A stretch of DNA of 64,000 nt from Osedax fenrisi (GCA_964019155.1 OZ025239.1:100204434-100268433); one strand, 5' to 3'; positions 46,666 through 58,344 are shown, numbered from the stretch's first letter. Program-made: numbers and translations. Notes: generated from the letters alone by a model not told the origin.

Positions 46666-47954
46666 CGTAATTTGGTTCTCGATAAGTTATAATATTATGA
46701 TTATTGTAATATCATATATATAATTATATATTTATTATAGAAATGTAATAGTAACTCTATCAAACTTATATATATACACTTATTTTTTTATATAAATGTA
46801 TTGGTAATATTACTAATCAATCGAATAGTATATTTATAATTTAAACTTTCATATTATTATAATGATTATTATAGGCATAATGATATATTTCGCGAGAAAC
46901 ACCTGTATACTACTATGTTAAGTATACAGGATTAGTTATTTGTATCATTAAAGACTATAATACATGGAAATGTATTTATAGGAATATATAAATAAATAAG
47001 TTTCTATATAATTCAAATTATAAGATACCAAATATATAATATATATAGTAATTATTTTCATTAATTATATATTATATATATACAATTAACGATATATAAT
47101 ATATCATACTTATAAATACTTAAAAATACTTATAGGAAGATAAAAATATACAAAAATACCTATCTATATTAATATTATTATATCATACTGGTACACATTA
47201 TTATATATAATTTATATAAGATATTTTAATTTCATAATATACAAAATTAATTAGAATGTATATTATAATTGTATTGATTATTAAAATTTAATAATTTGTT
47301 TGCACATTTTTGTTAATAACTCTTGTTTAAATACAAATTAAAAAAAACATAATATGAATTGTATTATATAATTTAATAAGCTTTCCAGTGATACCAATTT
47401 TATTATAATAAAATCAATATAAAATATGTCATGCTCATGTATTAACATGCAGTACGTATCCGTACAAGGGTTTATTTTAAATTCAATATATATATATATA
47501 ACTAATAAGTAGTATAATACATGATATTTATGACATTATATTTTAAACATTATATATTATATATAAGAATAATAATTATGATATGTATGATAATTAATAT
47601 ATAATATGATATACTAAATATTAATGTAATAATACAAATAATAATTTTAAATTTAATAATTAGATTATAATACATTTAAAAAGTATACAGTTTAATAATT
47701 ATGAATATAAAAAATAGTGAACTTATTAATAATATTAGTGATTAAATGTTTCATTATTTTTATATTTTCATGGTTTTTAATATATCATATATCACTTTAA
47801 TATTACGTTTTAAAATAGGATTTTGATAAAAATGTATAAAAATTACAAATTTTAAATAAAACAATCATGTGATTTATATATATATTGGGAGAAAAAGAAT
47901 TGGAATAAAAATAATTATTGAATTAATTTTCATATATTATTATAAATATAAATT

Positions 47955-48025
47955 GGTAGCAAATTCACTACCCAATATTTAAAGTTTGCTACCCAATTTT
48001 CATTTTGGGTAGTGAATTTGCTACC
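47955..48025. other. 21-bp perfect inverted repeat with 29-nt loop
   Basis: GGTAGCAAATTCACTACCCA at 47955-47974 and its reverse complement at 48006-48025; the pairing extends one more base inward. The loop also contains a partial copy (TTTGCTACCCAATTTT). The GCTACCC motif is also subterminal in the enclosing hAT-like element, so the structure may derive from its ends. Confidence 0.85.
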
Positions 48026-48595
48026 TAATCTTAAAATAGATTATTCTAAATATAGATCAAGCAGTTTATTATCATATTTCATATTTAATTTGTATTTGAA
48101 TCTAAATTGTTTGTTTATATAAAATGTCAAATGGATATAACAAAGGGCAAATAGTATATATTCGCCATTATTTGAAAAATAATGAATTTATCCTAATGTT
48201 ATGACAGAAGTTATTCATATTTTCCATTATTTTAATACTTAAATAATAATAGAATAATAATAATACATTTAATCGCCATTTTACAAATATTTATTAAAAA
48301 TCTGCCATTTATTAAATAATAAATTCTTCATTATTTTAATACTTTAATAATAATATAATAACAATAACACATTTATTAATCGTCATTTTATAAATATTCA
48401 TTGGAAAACTGACATTTATTAAATACTATATTTCTTTAATTATATATATATAACACTTTTAATTAATGATATTACAAGTATATTAATAATAACTTAATAA
48501 TTAAACTTAATCCATATAATTATATATTTAGGGCAGCTACCCACAAAATTAGGGCACTTCCCAATTTGGGTAGCTGGGTAGCTCTAGAATGAACA

Positions 48596-48599
<4 letters not shown>

Positions 48600-48655
<56 letters not shown>
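48600..48655. repeat. (TA)n microsatellite
   Basis: TA array, the other half of the target of the hAT-like element. Confidence 0.93.
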
Positions 48656-48658
<3 letters not shown>

Positions 48659-49280
48659 TGTGCACATCTTAATTGCAAAATTAATGGATATAATATTATT
48701 TATTTAAAATTTATTAACAAATAAGTGGTAATGAAAATTATAATTTTTATAATAATTATTATTAATGTAAGGATTGTATTATTTTTCATTGTAATTTACA
48801 CTATATAATACATTTAAATTATTGTGTTATGATGATATATCACTGAAGTGATTCTAGATATTCTATTGATATAGTTGCTGATTATTTACTAATTGTAACA
48901 TTTTACGTAAATAAAATAAGTTTCTAGATGAATTTGAAAATGTCTATAGAATGTATATACTGCAAATATTGTAATTAAGTATAATTTTAAAACACTTAAT
49001 TTGTTATTTAAACAAACATTTTCTTTCCTATCATACTTATTATTTCATAATATGTACATATCGTATATAACATTATAAATGTATACTACTTATATAATAT
49101 TAAATTATTGGAATTATATTATTTTAAATATTTCACTTATTTTTTATAACTCTATATTTAGATATATAAAATAATATCATAAATATTTACAAATTTAAAT
49201 AACAATTGAATTAATTTAATGTTTACTTATTTATATTTTCTCTATTTTTGTTGAATTTTATGTTATGTATATGTGTTAAC
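48656..49280. other. Copy B intron 5, part
   Basis: AT-rich, no coding signal. Confidence 0.4.
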
Positions 49281-49435
49281 CTGCATAATGTATATATAGT
49301 TCTCCGGAATCCTGAACATAAAGCCTGAATGTGCAGCATCCACTGGCCTCGATATATCCAGAGTGCCGTTGAATAGCTCCCAGATGTATTCCACTTTTTG
49401 TAGGCCACTGTCCGTCACGTGCATTACGTAATTAC
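49281..49435 (-). CDS. Duplicated secreted-protein gene, copy B, exon 5
   Basis: A 155-nt exon from acceptor ACTAAAG (without a good pyrimidine tract) to donor GTTAAC, another weak donor. Two bases complete a split Gly codon begun in exon 4, followed by 51 codons ending in phase 0. The peptide includes NYVMHVTDSGLQKVEYIWEL, FNGTLDISRPVDAAHS and FRIPENYIYIMQ. Base composition is clearly coding-like against an AT-rich flank. The homologous exon of copy A is outside the window. The YIWELFNG stretch faintly recalls PKD-type strands; I do not rely on it. Confidence 0.68.
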
Positions 49436-49614
49436 CTTTAGTGTAGTGATGAGTCATCAATCAGTATTCTCATTGTTATTATCGTAGCCATATCACATAA
49501 TATCGTATCTCTATTAATAGTATGACATTTATCATATTAGCATGTTAATAAATAATAATTTAAATATATTTGATTTGTATATATAAATAAAACTTAAGTA
49601 TTTACAAATTTATA

Positions 49615-49616
<2 letters not shown>

Positions 49617-49648
<32 letters not shown>
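49617..49648. repeat. (TA)n microsatellite
   Basis: Short TA array in copy B intron 4. Confidence 0.85.
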
Positions 49649-49877
49649 CTTTTAATCATATCAACATTATAATTATAATCATATAATCAATTTTGTATAA
49701 CATATCCAAATTATTAAAATATATATTTTAAATACAGTATTAATTTATATAAATAATTAAATAATGTAAAGATATTAAATATATCAAGAATATTGTCACC
49801 GTACAAATAGGATTACTAATAATTATATTTAAAAAATGGCATACAAGGATTATCTATTTTCTAATATTGATAGAAAC

Positions 49878-50120
<243 letters not shown>

Positions 50121-50160
50121 TAATTTTTTAATTTCGTATTTTCTTTATTTATTTCTATAA

Positions 50161-50451
50161 CGTACGTATAGGTTAAGGTACCTATAGGTTAAGGTACCTA
50201 TAGGTTAAGGTACCTATAGGTTAAGGTACCTATAGGTTAAGGTACCTATAGGTTAAGGTACCTATAGGTTAAGGTACCTATAGGTTAAGGTACCTATAGG
50301 TTAAGGTACCTATAGGTTAAGGTACCTATAGGTTAAGGTACCTATAGGTTAAGGTACCTATAGGTTAAGGTACCTATAGGTTAAGGTACCTATAGGTTAA
50401 GGTACCTATAGGTTAAGGTACCTATAGGTTAAGGTACCTATAGGTTAAGGA
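50161..50451. repeat. 16-bp minisatellite, about 18 near-perfect copies
   Basis: The unit is CTATAGGTTAAGGTAC. Consecutive units create two palindromes, GGTACC and CCTATAGG, in every repeat. Copies are identical except at the two ends (ACGTACGTA at the start, AAGGAACATT at the end). It is non-coding and lies in intron 4 of copy B. Confidence 0.97.
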
Positions 50452-50676
50452 ACATTACTTTTAATTATTTTAGAAATGACATGCTTGGCAATTGTGATTT
50501 TAGGATAAGCTTAGCTTAGACTAGTCTAGATGAATTGAATAATATACACACAAAAATTAACTTTTAGAATCGACACAGCGATGGGCTGTCTAAAATCAGT
50601 TAAAATAGTCAAGAAAATGTATTGTGAGAAATAATTTCTAATTTATCCTATTATTTAATGCGCATGTTTAATGAAC
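50452..50676. other. AT-rich DNA, no gene
   Basis: TTAGCTTAGACTAGTCTAG at 50511-50529 includes a small palindrome (CTAGACTAGTCTAG-like). No other feature. Confidence 0.4.
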
Positions 50677-50826
50677 ATGGTGGCATACAATAACTTGCTC
50701 CACTCCGCTTTTTCATTCGACTATCAGTTAGAGAACATCACCGCATAACTGACTAAGTACGAACGTACCTTCGAAGGACAGCTTCAATGCGCCAAGGACA
50801 TATCCGGACATAAACGTTATTTATGA
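50677..50826 (+). pseudogene. Short coding-like island, 49 codons with one stop
   Basis: From an ATG: MVAYNNLLHSAFSFDYQLEN, ITA, a TAA, then LTKYERTFEGQLQCAKDISG, ending HKRYL and TGA. GC content is well above the flanks. It may be a broken remnant of the same kind of unknown ORF seen at 44167-44684 (both have an SFDY/SFDW stretch followed by a QL-containing helix), but the similarity is slight. Confidence 0.35.
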
Positions 50827-51300
50827 ATGATTTTGGAAATAAATCAAGCACAAACATATGTTTTTATTTCGGACAAATGATTTTTTTATAACGTAAATTC
50901 ATTTCAAACTGAGTATTAATTGCCAATATAATAACAAATCAACAGTATATTTTAATATTAAATAATATAAACATATATGTGATGAGTAAAATTCTTTTTT
51001 TGTTTTACTAAAAGTTAAAATTGCATTTATTTTAATTGAACAATGAACACACGTGTGTTTCTGTAAAAATCGCATTAAATCTAAATATATTTCCAAGATG
51101 ATAATACTGAAAGCATCTATTATGGTTCTTTATTGAGTGTAGAAGTATTATATATTTGCTTCATAAAATTGTTGTTAATATATATATATATATATAAATA
51201 TTTAATTTATATATATATTTGTATAATAGCTATTGTATAATATAATAGTAAACTAATATAAAATAGTATACTACTTTTATAATAATATAATATACTAGTG

Positions 51301-51302
<2 letters not shown>

Positions 51303-51346
<44 letters not shown>
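51303..51346. repeat. (TA)n microsatellite
   Basis: Counterpart in position of the array at 1261-1332 near copy A exon 4. Confidence 0.93.
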
Positions 51347-51349
<3 letters not shown>

Positions 51350-51375
51350 ATATAAACTATAATGCATTTATAAAC

Positions 51376-51450
51376 CTTGGAACAAAACAAAGCGACTTGA
51401 TGTCAGATTAGTCGCTGCATCAACTTTTCTGCGAGCGTGACACATTTCCG
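51376..51450 (-). CDS. Duplicated secreted-protein gene, copy B, exon 4
   Basis: A 75-nt exon, same length and phases as copy A exon 4. The peptide is EMCHARRKVDAATNLTSS followed by RFVLFQ. The acceptor is TTTAAAAG, where copy A has the better TTTAACAG; this weakened acceptor is the only sign that copy B might be splicing less efficiently. The donor is GTTTAT. The conserved NLTSS gives a potential N-glycosylation site in both copies, consistent with secretion. Confidence 0.7.
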
Positions 51451-51602
51451 CTTTTAAATAACATAGGATATGATGTATAATGGTAATATATTATTTTTTG
51501 TACGTAAGTTATTAAGTGTCCGATATTATAATTATACATATGAAGTTTTAATTATTTGTGTTTAAACTATTATAACTTTCACTCATTAAATATGTATATG
51601 AA

Positions 51603-51607
<5 letters not shown>

Positions 51608-51645
<38 letters not shown>
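51608..51645. repeat. (TA)n microsatellite
   Basis: TA array in copy B intron 3. Confidence 0.9.
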
Positions 51646-51647
<2 letters not shown>

Positions 51648-52212
51648 TTTATTTATATTTATATTGTTTAAACAAATTAATGTTTATTAATAATATAGCA
51701 TTACTATTTTAATTTATATTAATTCTTCTTTCCTTGTAAAATAATTTAATATAAATTCATTAACATATACAATCAATAATTAACTATTATTACAGATTTT
51801 CAACAGTAAAATATATTCAATTTATTCACTATTGATAAAGAAGTTTTCAAATATTTCGATGCTCTATTTTACCAACCAATGTATTTATATTATGTTTTAT
51901 TTATATATTTTTACGATTTTTTTCATATATTTTATTTCTATTTTAGATTATTTAAGATTTATTTTAATTTTAATTATAACACTTTATGTTATGTATTTTT
52001 TTAATTTCGAATTATTCTTATCTTATTTGAATGTGTCATAGATAGACAATATTTAAATTTTATACTTTAGTCTTTATGTTTTGATCATATATTTCAAAAT
52101 AAATAACTAATCAATAATACTCATAATAAGTATTACAATTGTCTATGATTACTAATTCAATGTATATAAGTTTCACCGGCAATTGCTTAATATTTAATAT
52201 AAATATATTTAA

Positions 52213-52244
<32 letters not shown>

Positions 52245-52350
52245 TAGGTTTTAGTTCCTACATAAGTTTTAGTTCCTATTATTTCGTATGAGTTAATATG
52301 TGTTATCCGTATTTATATTTATATATTTAAGTTAATTTAATATTACTAAC
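51646..52350. other. Copy B intron 3
   Basis: AT-rich. The open frame at 51832-52041 is composed of Phe/Ile/Leu/Tyr codons typical of AT-rich intron DNA and has no homologue in copy A. The end next to exon 3 aligns with copy A at 3250-3358. Confidence 0.45.
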
Positions 52351-52457
52351 CATAAAAATTAATTTCTGATATTTCACTATTAGTATTTTTAGCAGTATCA
52401 TCAATTCGTATTATAATTGACTTCCCTTCTTCTAATTTGTCTATTTTCGGGGTACAT
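52351..52457 (-). CDS. Duplicated secreted-protein gene, copy B, exon 3
   Basis: 107 nt between acceptor TATTATGTCAG and donor GTTAGTAAT. It begins with the final base of the split Lys codon and ends with the first base of a split Ala codon. The peptide contains CTPKIDKLEEGKSIIIRIDD and ISEINFY. Identical length and splice phases to copy A exon 3. Confidence 0.82.
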
Positions 52458-52522
52458 CTGACATAATATATAGACAATTACATTTTTTTTAACAATCGAA
52501 TAAATATCTATAACATATATAA

Positions 52523-52528
<6 letters not shown>

Positions 52529-52579
<51 letters not shown>
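52529..52579. repeat. (TA)n microsatellite
   Basis: TA array in copy B intron 2. Confidence 0.92.
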
Positions 52580-52583
<4 letters not shown>

Positions 52584-52800
52584 GTATCACTTTAAGTGAT
52601 ACATTATAAAATATGTTCCTCTTATTTTCTCTAAATCAAATATTAATTTCTTTTTTTTTCAATATCTCTTTTTTCTTTATTTATCTCGGAATGGTTTATG
52701 AAACAATATTCAACATAACTTACATAAATCAGAGTATTCAAAATGAAAAGTCGGCAAAACCACCGATAAAATCATATTGTAATTATAATAAAAAATGTAT
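52584..52800. repeat. Intron-2 segment repeated at 63230-63450
   Basis: Shared landmarks in the same order: AGTATCAC, TTCTTTTTTTTTCAATA, GGAATGGTTTA, TTCAAAATGAAAAGTC and TATTGTAATTATAA. Identity is roughly 70 percent by eye. The open plus-strand frame over it has no coding texture. Confidence 0.6.
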
Positions 52801-53219
52801 TATTATTTTAAGGTTATCAACATATAATGTATTGAATAGGCCACCTGTTTATGCATATGCATATTATTTTCCATATTTGAAATATATATAATCATTGTAT
52901 TACATTTTAATGTGTATTTATAATGTAATAATAATATTAATATAATGATAATAATATCTCTCGATACTTAGAACATGTATATGATATTTGAATAATTAAT
53001 AATATACAATTTAAATAGGTTGATAATATTTGTGTGACTAATTATGAATATTAAATCAATATTATACTCAGTACAGAACCATATGGTTCTGTATTATAGT
53101 AATTTATAATTTATATAATCTATTCATATCATTAATTTTAAATATATCCTGATAAAATAATAAATATAGTTTACATTACAGAATAGTAGATAATATATCA
53201 GTGAATTCAGCCTGGGTAC
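52801..53219. other. Copy B intron 2 with LINE-free site
   Basis: About 52930-53090 matches the left flank and 53095-53215 the right flank of the LINE at 8118-10644 in copy A. The join near 53090 is therefore the empty (or equivalent) site. A local palindrome, AGAACCATATGGTTCT, lies at 53073-53088. Confidence 0.55.
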
Positions 53220-53637
53220 TAGTGATGTAAATGATGCTCAAAACTAAAGCATGATGCAGTCTCAATCTGAGTTAACTAAAGTCTAAACTCGGCTCGGGCT
53301 CGTTTTGTTAGAGTCTCGGCTCGGCTCGGGCTCGTTTTTTTTCCGAAAATGAAAGTTTCGGCTCCGCATCAATAACCAAAAGTCTCGGCTCGGCATCAAA
53401 ACGTTCGGTATTATTTACACCACTAGATAAAATGTACATTATTATTCACTGAATAGCGAAGTTGGCGCAGATTATTTTTTTTAAATTGATGTAAATGTGA
53501 AATATATAAAAATTAGTATTAAAATGTAATCATTTCGGGCTCGTTTGGCTAGAGTCTCGGCTCAGCCTGGGCTCGTTTTTTTCCGAAAATGAAAGTCTCG
53601 GCTCGGCATCAAAAGCTCGGCATCATTTACATCCCTA
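53220..53637. mobile_element. hAT-type MITE with 8-bp target duplication
   Basis: Target duplication CTGGGTAC at 53212-53219 and 53638-53645. Terminal inverted repeats are TAGTGATGTAAATGATGC and, inverted at the right end, TAGGGATGTAAATGATGC, one mismatch in 18. There is no coding. The interior contains a GC-rich module (TCTCGGCTCGGCTCGGGC, then CGAAAATGAAAGT) twice, near 53310-53400 and 53540-53615. An internal terminus-like TATTTACACCACTAG lies at about 53410-53425, suggesting a tandem or nested dimer. Confidence 0.92.
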
Positions 53638-54131
53638 CTGGGTACACTTTATTAAACTAAGTATGTATGAATATATTTATAGAAATTAGGGCCTATACTA
53701 CACGCAATCATTTCACGAGGCATCGATATAATGTGATTTTGTAATTAAAGTTAAATATTGTATAATAACACGACCAGATACCTCCACTATTGTTATACAA
53801 TAGATGATATTATAGTTAATGTTCAGATTATAGAATATTTACTTTTATAAATTAATCTTGTTTATATTCAAATCGCAGGTGTCGTGCATGCACACTTTAC
53901 TATATTATAAACGGCATTCTGCTACCCTACCATGGTCGGTAAAAATTAAGTAGCTAATTATATATTAATAAATGAACATAAATAATATTAAATTAAATTA
54001 TGTTTAGTATATACTATTCATTATTTAAATCAATAATGCATATCATCGTTACATGTTCGATTACTAAATACATCATTATAAATACATTTAAATAGTTATA
54101 CAATATTAATTAAATTATAGTATATATTATG

Positions 54132-54173
<42 letters not shown>

Positions 54174-54185
54174 CATAATACTTAC

Positions 54186-54343
54186 TTGTATATTAACATA
54201 GTACTCGATGAAACAATTAATTCACAAATGTTATATTTGCCGGCTTCCGAACATTGTTCACTTGGTGTAATCGCTAACTCCACTTGTATGTAAACGTTTA
54301 AGTTTACCTGCACATTTTCCAGCGATTTTCCTGTTATTCGTAC
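54186..54343 (-). CDS. Duplicated secreted-protein gene, copy B, exon 2
   Basis: 158 nt between acceptor TATATTCACAG and donor GTAAGTATT: 52 codons plus 2 nt. The peptide contains VRITGKSLENVQVNLNVYIQ, VELAITPSEQCSEAGKYNIC and ELIVSSS. Length and phases equal copy A exon 2. The VRITGKSLENVQV stretch followed by a late CEL motif is what suggests a galactose-binding-like beta-sandwich. The first part of copy A exon 2 is the most diverged region of the whole gene pair. Confidence 0.83.
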
Positions 54344-54515
54344 CTGTGAATATAAACATAATACACTTTATATTATATTACTTTAATACTTTATTTTTAA
54401 TATCTCTTATTAATATTGTGGTATATATGTAATTGAGTGCGTATATCGCTCTTTTACAACTAATGTCATATATGATATAAAATACGTATTACATCATATA
54501 CATTACATTATACCT

Positions 54516-54522
<7 letters not shown>

Positions 54523-54559
<37 letters not shown>
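54523..54559. repeat. (TA)n microsatellite
   Basis: TA array in copy B intron 1. Confidence 0.9.
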
Positions 54560-54561
<2 letters not shown>

Positions 54562-55200
54562 AATACGATAGTAATGAGTATTCACGGTACATATTAATTT
54601 ATATAAATAAAATTATCTATTTTAAAAATGTATTATATACTATATTTCACTAAATATAGAAATCAAATACTGATTAAAACCGTAACATAGTACGTGTCAA
54701 GCGTACATTCTAGCCCTGTATCTACATCCCGAGATTAATTCAACATAGTGGGAAGATAAAGTATAGTAAGGTAGTAACTAAACATATATGTTCAAGTATA
54801 TACAAAATAGAAAAAAAACACTGAGAGAAATAATGGACACACTATTTACAAAAGAACGTTTAACAAAAATAACTTTGAAAAATCGATATATAATATGATG
54901 CACAAAAATAAATATAGGTGCCTAAAATATATATTTATAAACGATAAGCAATTACAAATAATGATACAACATTTATATTAATTTATTTAATAATGTAGTT
55001 CCCATTCTCTTAGTCTAAAACTTATCAAACGAAATTACATTTAGATTATATATATATAACTCTAAATGTATAGTACAAAACACACACACATTTAGTTATT
55101 ATTTAATGTATTTCTAAAGTTATGGTGCCTTTAGTAAAATAATAATTATAGATAAATCTCCTATGTTATCATGTAAATAAATCCCCTGTATCCCAATAGC
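54560..55200. other. Copy B intron 1, no gene seen
   Basis: A small GC-richer patch (54695-54740, CGTGTCAAGCGTACATTC) has no recognised identity. Confidence 0.4.
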
Positions 55201-55735
55201 TAAATTAATATATTTATTTAAAAATTGTTCCTTTATAATTGATACTAACACACTATTACTAATATATAATGCTATACTAGTACTACACTATATGTATTGT
55301 CTGATTATCTATGGAATAAATTATAAGAGTAATTTAAAAAAAAGATGTATACAACAACAACAAATAATTAGATTAAATAATAAAACACCTAATCGTATAC
55401 ACAATCTATATAAATTACATAAAATTTATTATATAAAACATTTAAAATTAAAAATATATATTTAATTAATTATAATTAATACGTATACGTATACGTATAC
55501 ATATACGTATGTATTAATTGTATGCATAATATATTTAATGAAAACTTAACAAATAACATTGAAAAAAAATCAATTATTACAATATAAGAAATAAATGCAC
55601 ATATAGAATATATAAATATAAAAAATGGTAAATTACACACAATTAACATATATGGTCTTAACATTTGGAATAATTTAAACAATCACTGTAAACATCTAAA
55701 ATACAATTCATTTAAAATATATATATAACTCGAAT
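55200..55735 (+). pseudogene. Decayed CR1-like LINE 3' end
   Basis: Pieces in order in mixed frames include an IYNLYKLHKIYYIKHLKLK-like helix (about 55400-55460), INAHIEYINIKNGKLHTINI (about 55590) and then YGLNIWNNLNNHCK with a basic FKIYI tail (about 55650-55710). The NIWNNL block is the usual last conserved motif of CR1 reverse transcriptases. Numerous stops. Confidence 0.6.
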
Positions 55736-55879
55736 ATTTAATCAAATATTAAGTTAACCCAAGCAACCAGAAACTAGTTGCCGAAACGTAACATTATAGG
55801 TAAAATAATATGTTCCAGTAGGTGGTAGAATTATAGGTAGTTTATGAGCAGATAAACGGTTTCCTTTTACATATAAAAA

Positions 55880-56130
55880 ATCAATATTGGAACGTATAAT
55901 TTTACCCATAAATAAACACCTAGTGGAACGTATATTTGTTACCCATAAATAACACCTAGTGGAACGTATATTTTTACCTATAAATAAACACCTAGTGAAA
56001 CGTATATTTTTACCCAATATTAAACACCTAGTGGAATGTATATTTTTACCCTCAATAAACACCTAGTGGAACGTATATTTTTACCAATAAATAAACATCT
56101 AGTTGAACGTATATTTTTACCTATACACAG
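55880..56130. repeat. About 36-bp minisatellite, about 7 copies
   Basis: Variants of AACACCTAGTGGAACGTATA followed by TTTTTACCCATAAAT recur seven times, with differences between copies. The unit is a multiple of 3, so an antisense frame shows a pseudo-repeat protein (KNIRSTRCLF-like, 12 residues). There is no sign that it is translated. Confidence 0.9.
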
Positions 56131-57929
56131 TAAAAAAGAAAAGTAAAACAATTAATTCATTAATTACAGGAACAATACACAAAATATGGATATGATATAA
56201 CACGTGAATAATATATATAATAATAAACTGGGAATGCAAGGGTATATTTGTAATGATAATAATATAAGTATGTATACATATATGATCATATATGATCATA
56301 TATGATTATAATATACATATATAGTATATAGTATGCGAATATAGAGGTTTTTAACTTAATAATTAATTATTAGTTTATTAATTAGTTTCATTATTACAAC
56401 TAATTATTTTAATTTTATTATGCATATCAGCTAACTTATCCTATATATTTATTTACTATTTTTCATGTCTCTATAATTTTAAATTGTAGGTTATATCTTT
56501 CGTTTTAACACTTTTATATTATTATTTTATTGGAGAGTACCCTCTTTGTGAGTATATATTACGATAAATTGTTATGCTACATTGTACTTTCTGAACTAAA
56601 TAAACTATTTTCATTCATTCATTAATTCATATACGTTTGTTCACATATATTTTTAAAGTATTGATACTCGATCAACATATTTGTCAAATTATGTTATTTT
56701 ATAAGTAAACATTTTTTATAATTCATATTAAGGGTATCTTCATGTCATATACCATTTATGTATACATAAATGAGCTCTAATATAACTAAATATATATCCA
56801 ATTCTTTTATTATTTAGCCAATTATCAAATTTTTACTGTGCAATATTTAGATGATATTTATATATATATATATATATACCATATTTTAAATTTATTTTAA
56901 ATTTATTTTAGAATTTATTTAAATGATAAAATAAACATTTAAATACCCATATTTATATACATATATATATATATATAGGTATATGATTTTAAATATTTAA
57001 CTAATGTTAACTCTTTGAATAAGGATACATATTTAACTAATGATAACTAATTAATAAATAATAAATATTAAACTAATGATATTTAAACTATATAATGTAT
57101 ATTATAATAACATTTTTAATTACATATATTTATATTTCACTTTTATATTCAAATTTATTTTCCATCAGTAGTATTTTAATTTTAATTTTTATTAAATTTA
57201 TATTTCTATATTTGTATTTAACTTAATTTATGCTTTTTATAGTGTTAATTTATTTTTGTATTTAAATATAAAAACAATACAACAACATACAATATTATAT
57301 TTTAAATTTTTTACTGATTTTAGACTTAAAATTATGTTGTATTTTTTAAATTTATTTTTTAATTCAGATATTTCTTGATGTATATATAAACAATCTGAAA
57401 CTTTTGTTATTTATAATAAACACATTATTACAAAAAGAATTAGTTACTTTTTTGTTAGAATTATTTTTCTTCATAATATATAGTTGACAAACATATTTTT
57501 ACCCTTTACAATTTTTAGTATAAAAGTGGTAAATATAACACATACTTTACTTTTTTTTGATAAAGTGTAAAGTGATGAAAAGTTGAACTCTTAAGTTAAT
57601 ATTTGAAATTGTTATTGTACTAATTGGATTATTATTGTATATTAGTTGTGTTTGTAATGTTATGTTTAGCTTTGTGTTTGTTTACGTATTGTGTTTATAT
57701 ATATTTATTTAGTTTTATTATTTTATTTTTTTTCAGTTATTTTATTTATTTATCTTAACTTTAATTTGATTTATTACATGATGAATGAAATTAAAATAAG
57801 TCTTTTAAACAAATATTATTATTTGTATAGTATTTATAATAAAATAATTACCATTATAATAAACAATCTATTAGCATACACATTTATATTAACATTTGAA
57901 ATATATTATATTGTGTTTTTTTTTGTGTG
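56131..57929. other. Copy B intron 1, AT-rich
   Basis: No coding signal; short hydrophobic frames here (for example 57691-57930) are composition artefacts. A (TA)n lies at 56850-56877. Confidence 0.45.
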
Positions 57930-58095
57930 ACATAGTGGCTGATGTTTTTGTGTCATTATGGGTATGGTACGTATCGGGGAATGGGGTATGCTTTTAGTAA
58001 GATGCAAGTATTTCCAGTGTTCTTAATATTGGTACAAATAATATCCCTAACGCATTGGACCTGACGAAGCCATAACCTTGAAGTTGATACACAAT
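57930..58095. other. G-rich island in copy B intron 1
   Basis: Contains GTACGTATCGGGGAATGGGG and CATTGGACCTGACGAAGCC. The first phrase resembles copy A at 15115-15135 (TATGCATCGGGGAATAAGG). Either an ancient shared transposon end or a conserved intronic element. Confidence 0.45.
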
Positions 58096-58294
58096 ATATC
58101 CTCATTATTTTCAATTACTGTTGGCTATAACATTAGCTATAGCTATTGTATATACTCTATGAGTACTCTCTGAGAGTATACTCTGGATATAAATTTAATA
58201 ATTTTAAAATCTCTGATATTTTATAAGTGTATTATTCTAACAGAAAACTAACTAATTAAATGTTGTTATTTTGTATATATTTGTTATATATTTT

Positions 58295-58297
<3 letters not shown>

Positions 58298-58342
<45 letters not shown>
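58298..58342. repeat. (TA)n microsatellite
   Basis: TA array in copy B intron 1. Confidence 0.92.

Positions 58343-58344
<2 letters not shown>

Larger units (their letters stand above)
45665..48598. mobile_element. Non-autonomous hAT-like transposon, 2.9 kb
   Basis: Terminal inverted repeats CAGTGTTCATTCTAG (45665-45679) and its reverse complement (48584-48598), with subterminal GGGCA/GCTACCC motifs on both sides. CAGTG at the ends and flanking ATATATAT on both sides fit an hAT with an 8-bp target duplication, but the target is a (TA)n run, so the duplication is uninformative. There is no transposase coding. The interior holds a minisatellite (46067-46665) and a 21-bp inverted repeat (47955-48025). 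Confidence 0.8.

Noticed and set aside
50161..50451. CRISPR-like or telomere-like array
   Set aside because: There are no spacers (units are contiguous) and the unit is not a telomeric repeat; the setting is eukaryotic intron DNA. It is a minisatellite.
52613..52891. 92-codon ORF
   Set aside because: AT-rich intron sequence; the related segment at 63230-63450 is full of stops in this frame.
55754..56062. 102-codon repeat protein on the minus strand
   Set aside because: Produced by a 36-bp minisatellite; units diverge at all codon positions alike.
57691..57930. 79-codon hydrophobic ORF resembling a membrane protein
   Set aside because: Only Phe/Ile/Leu/Tyr codons expected from AT-rich intron DNA; no counterpart in copy A.
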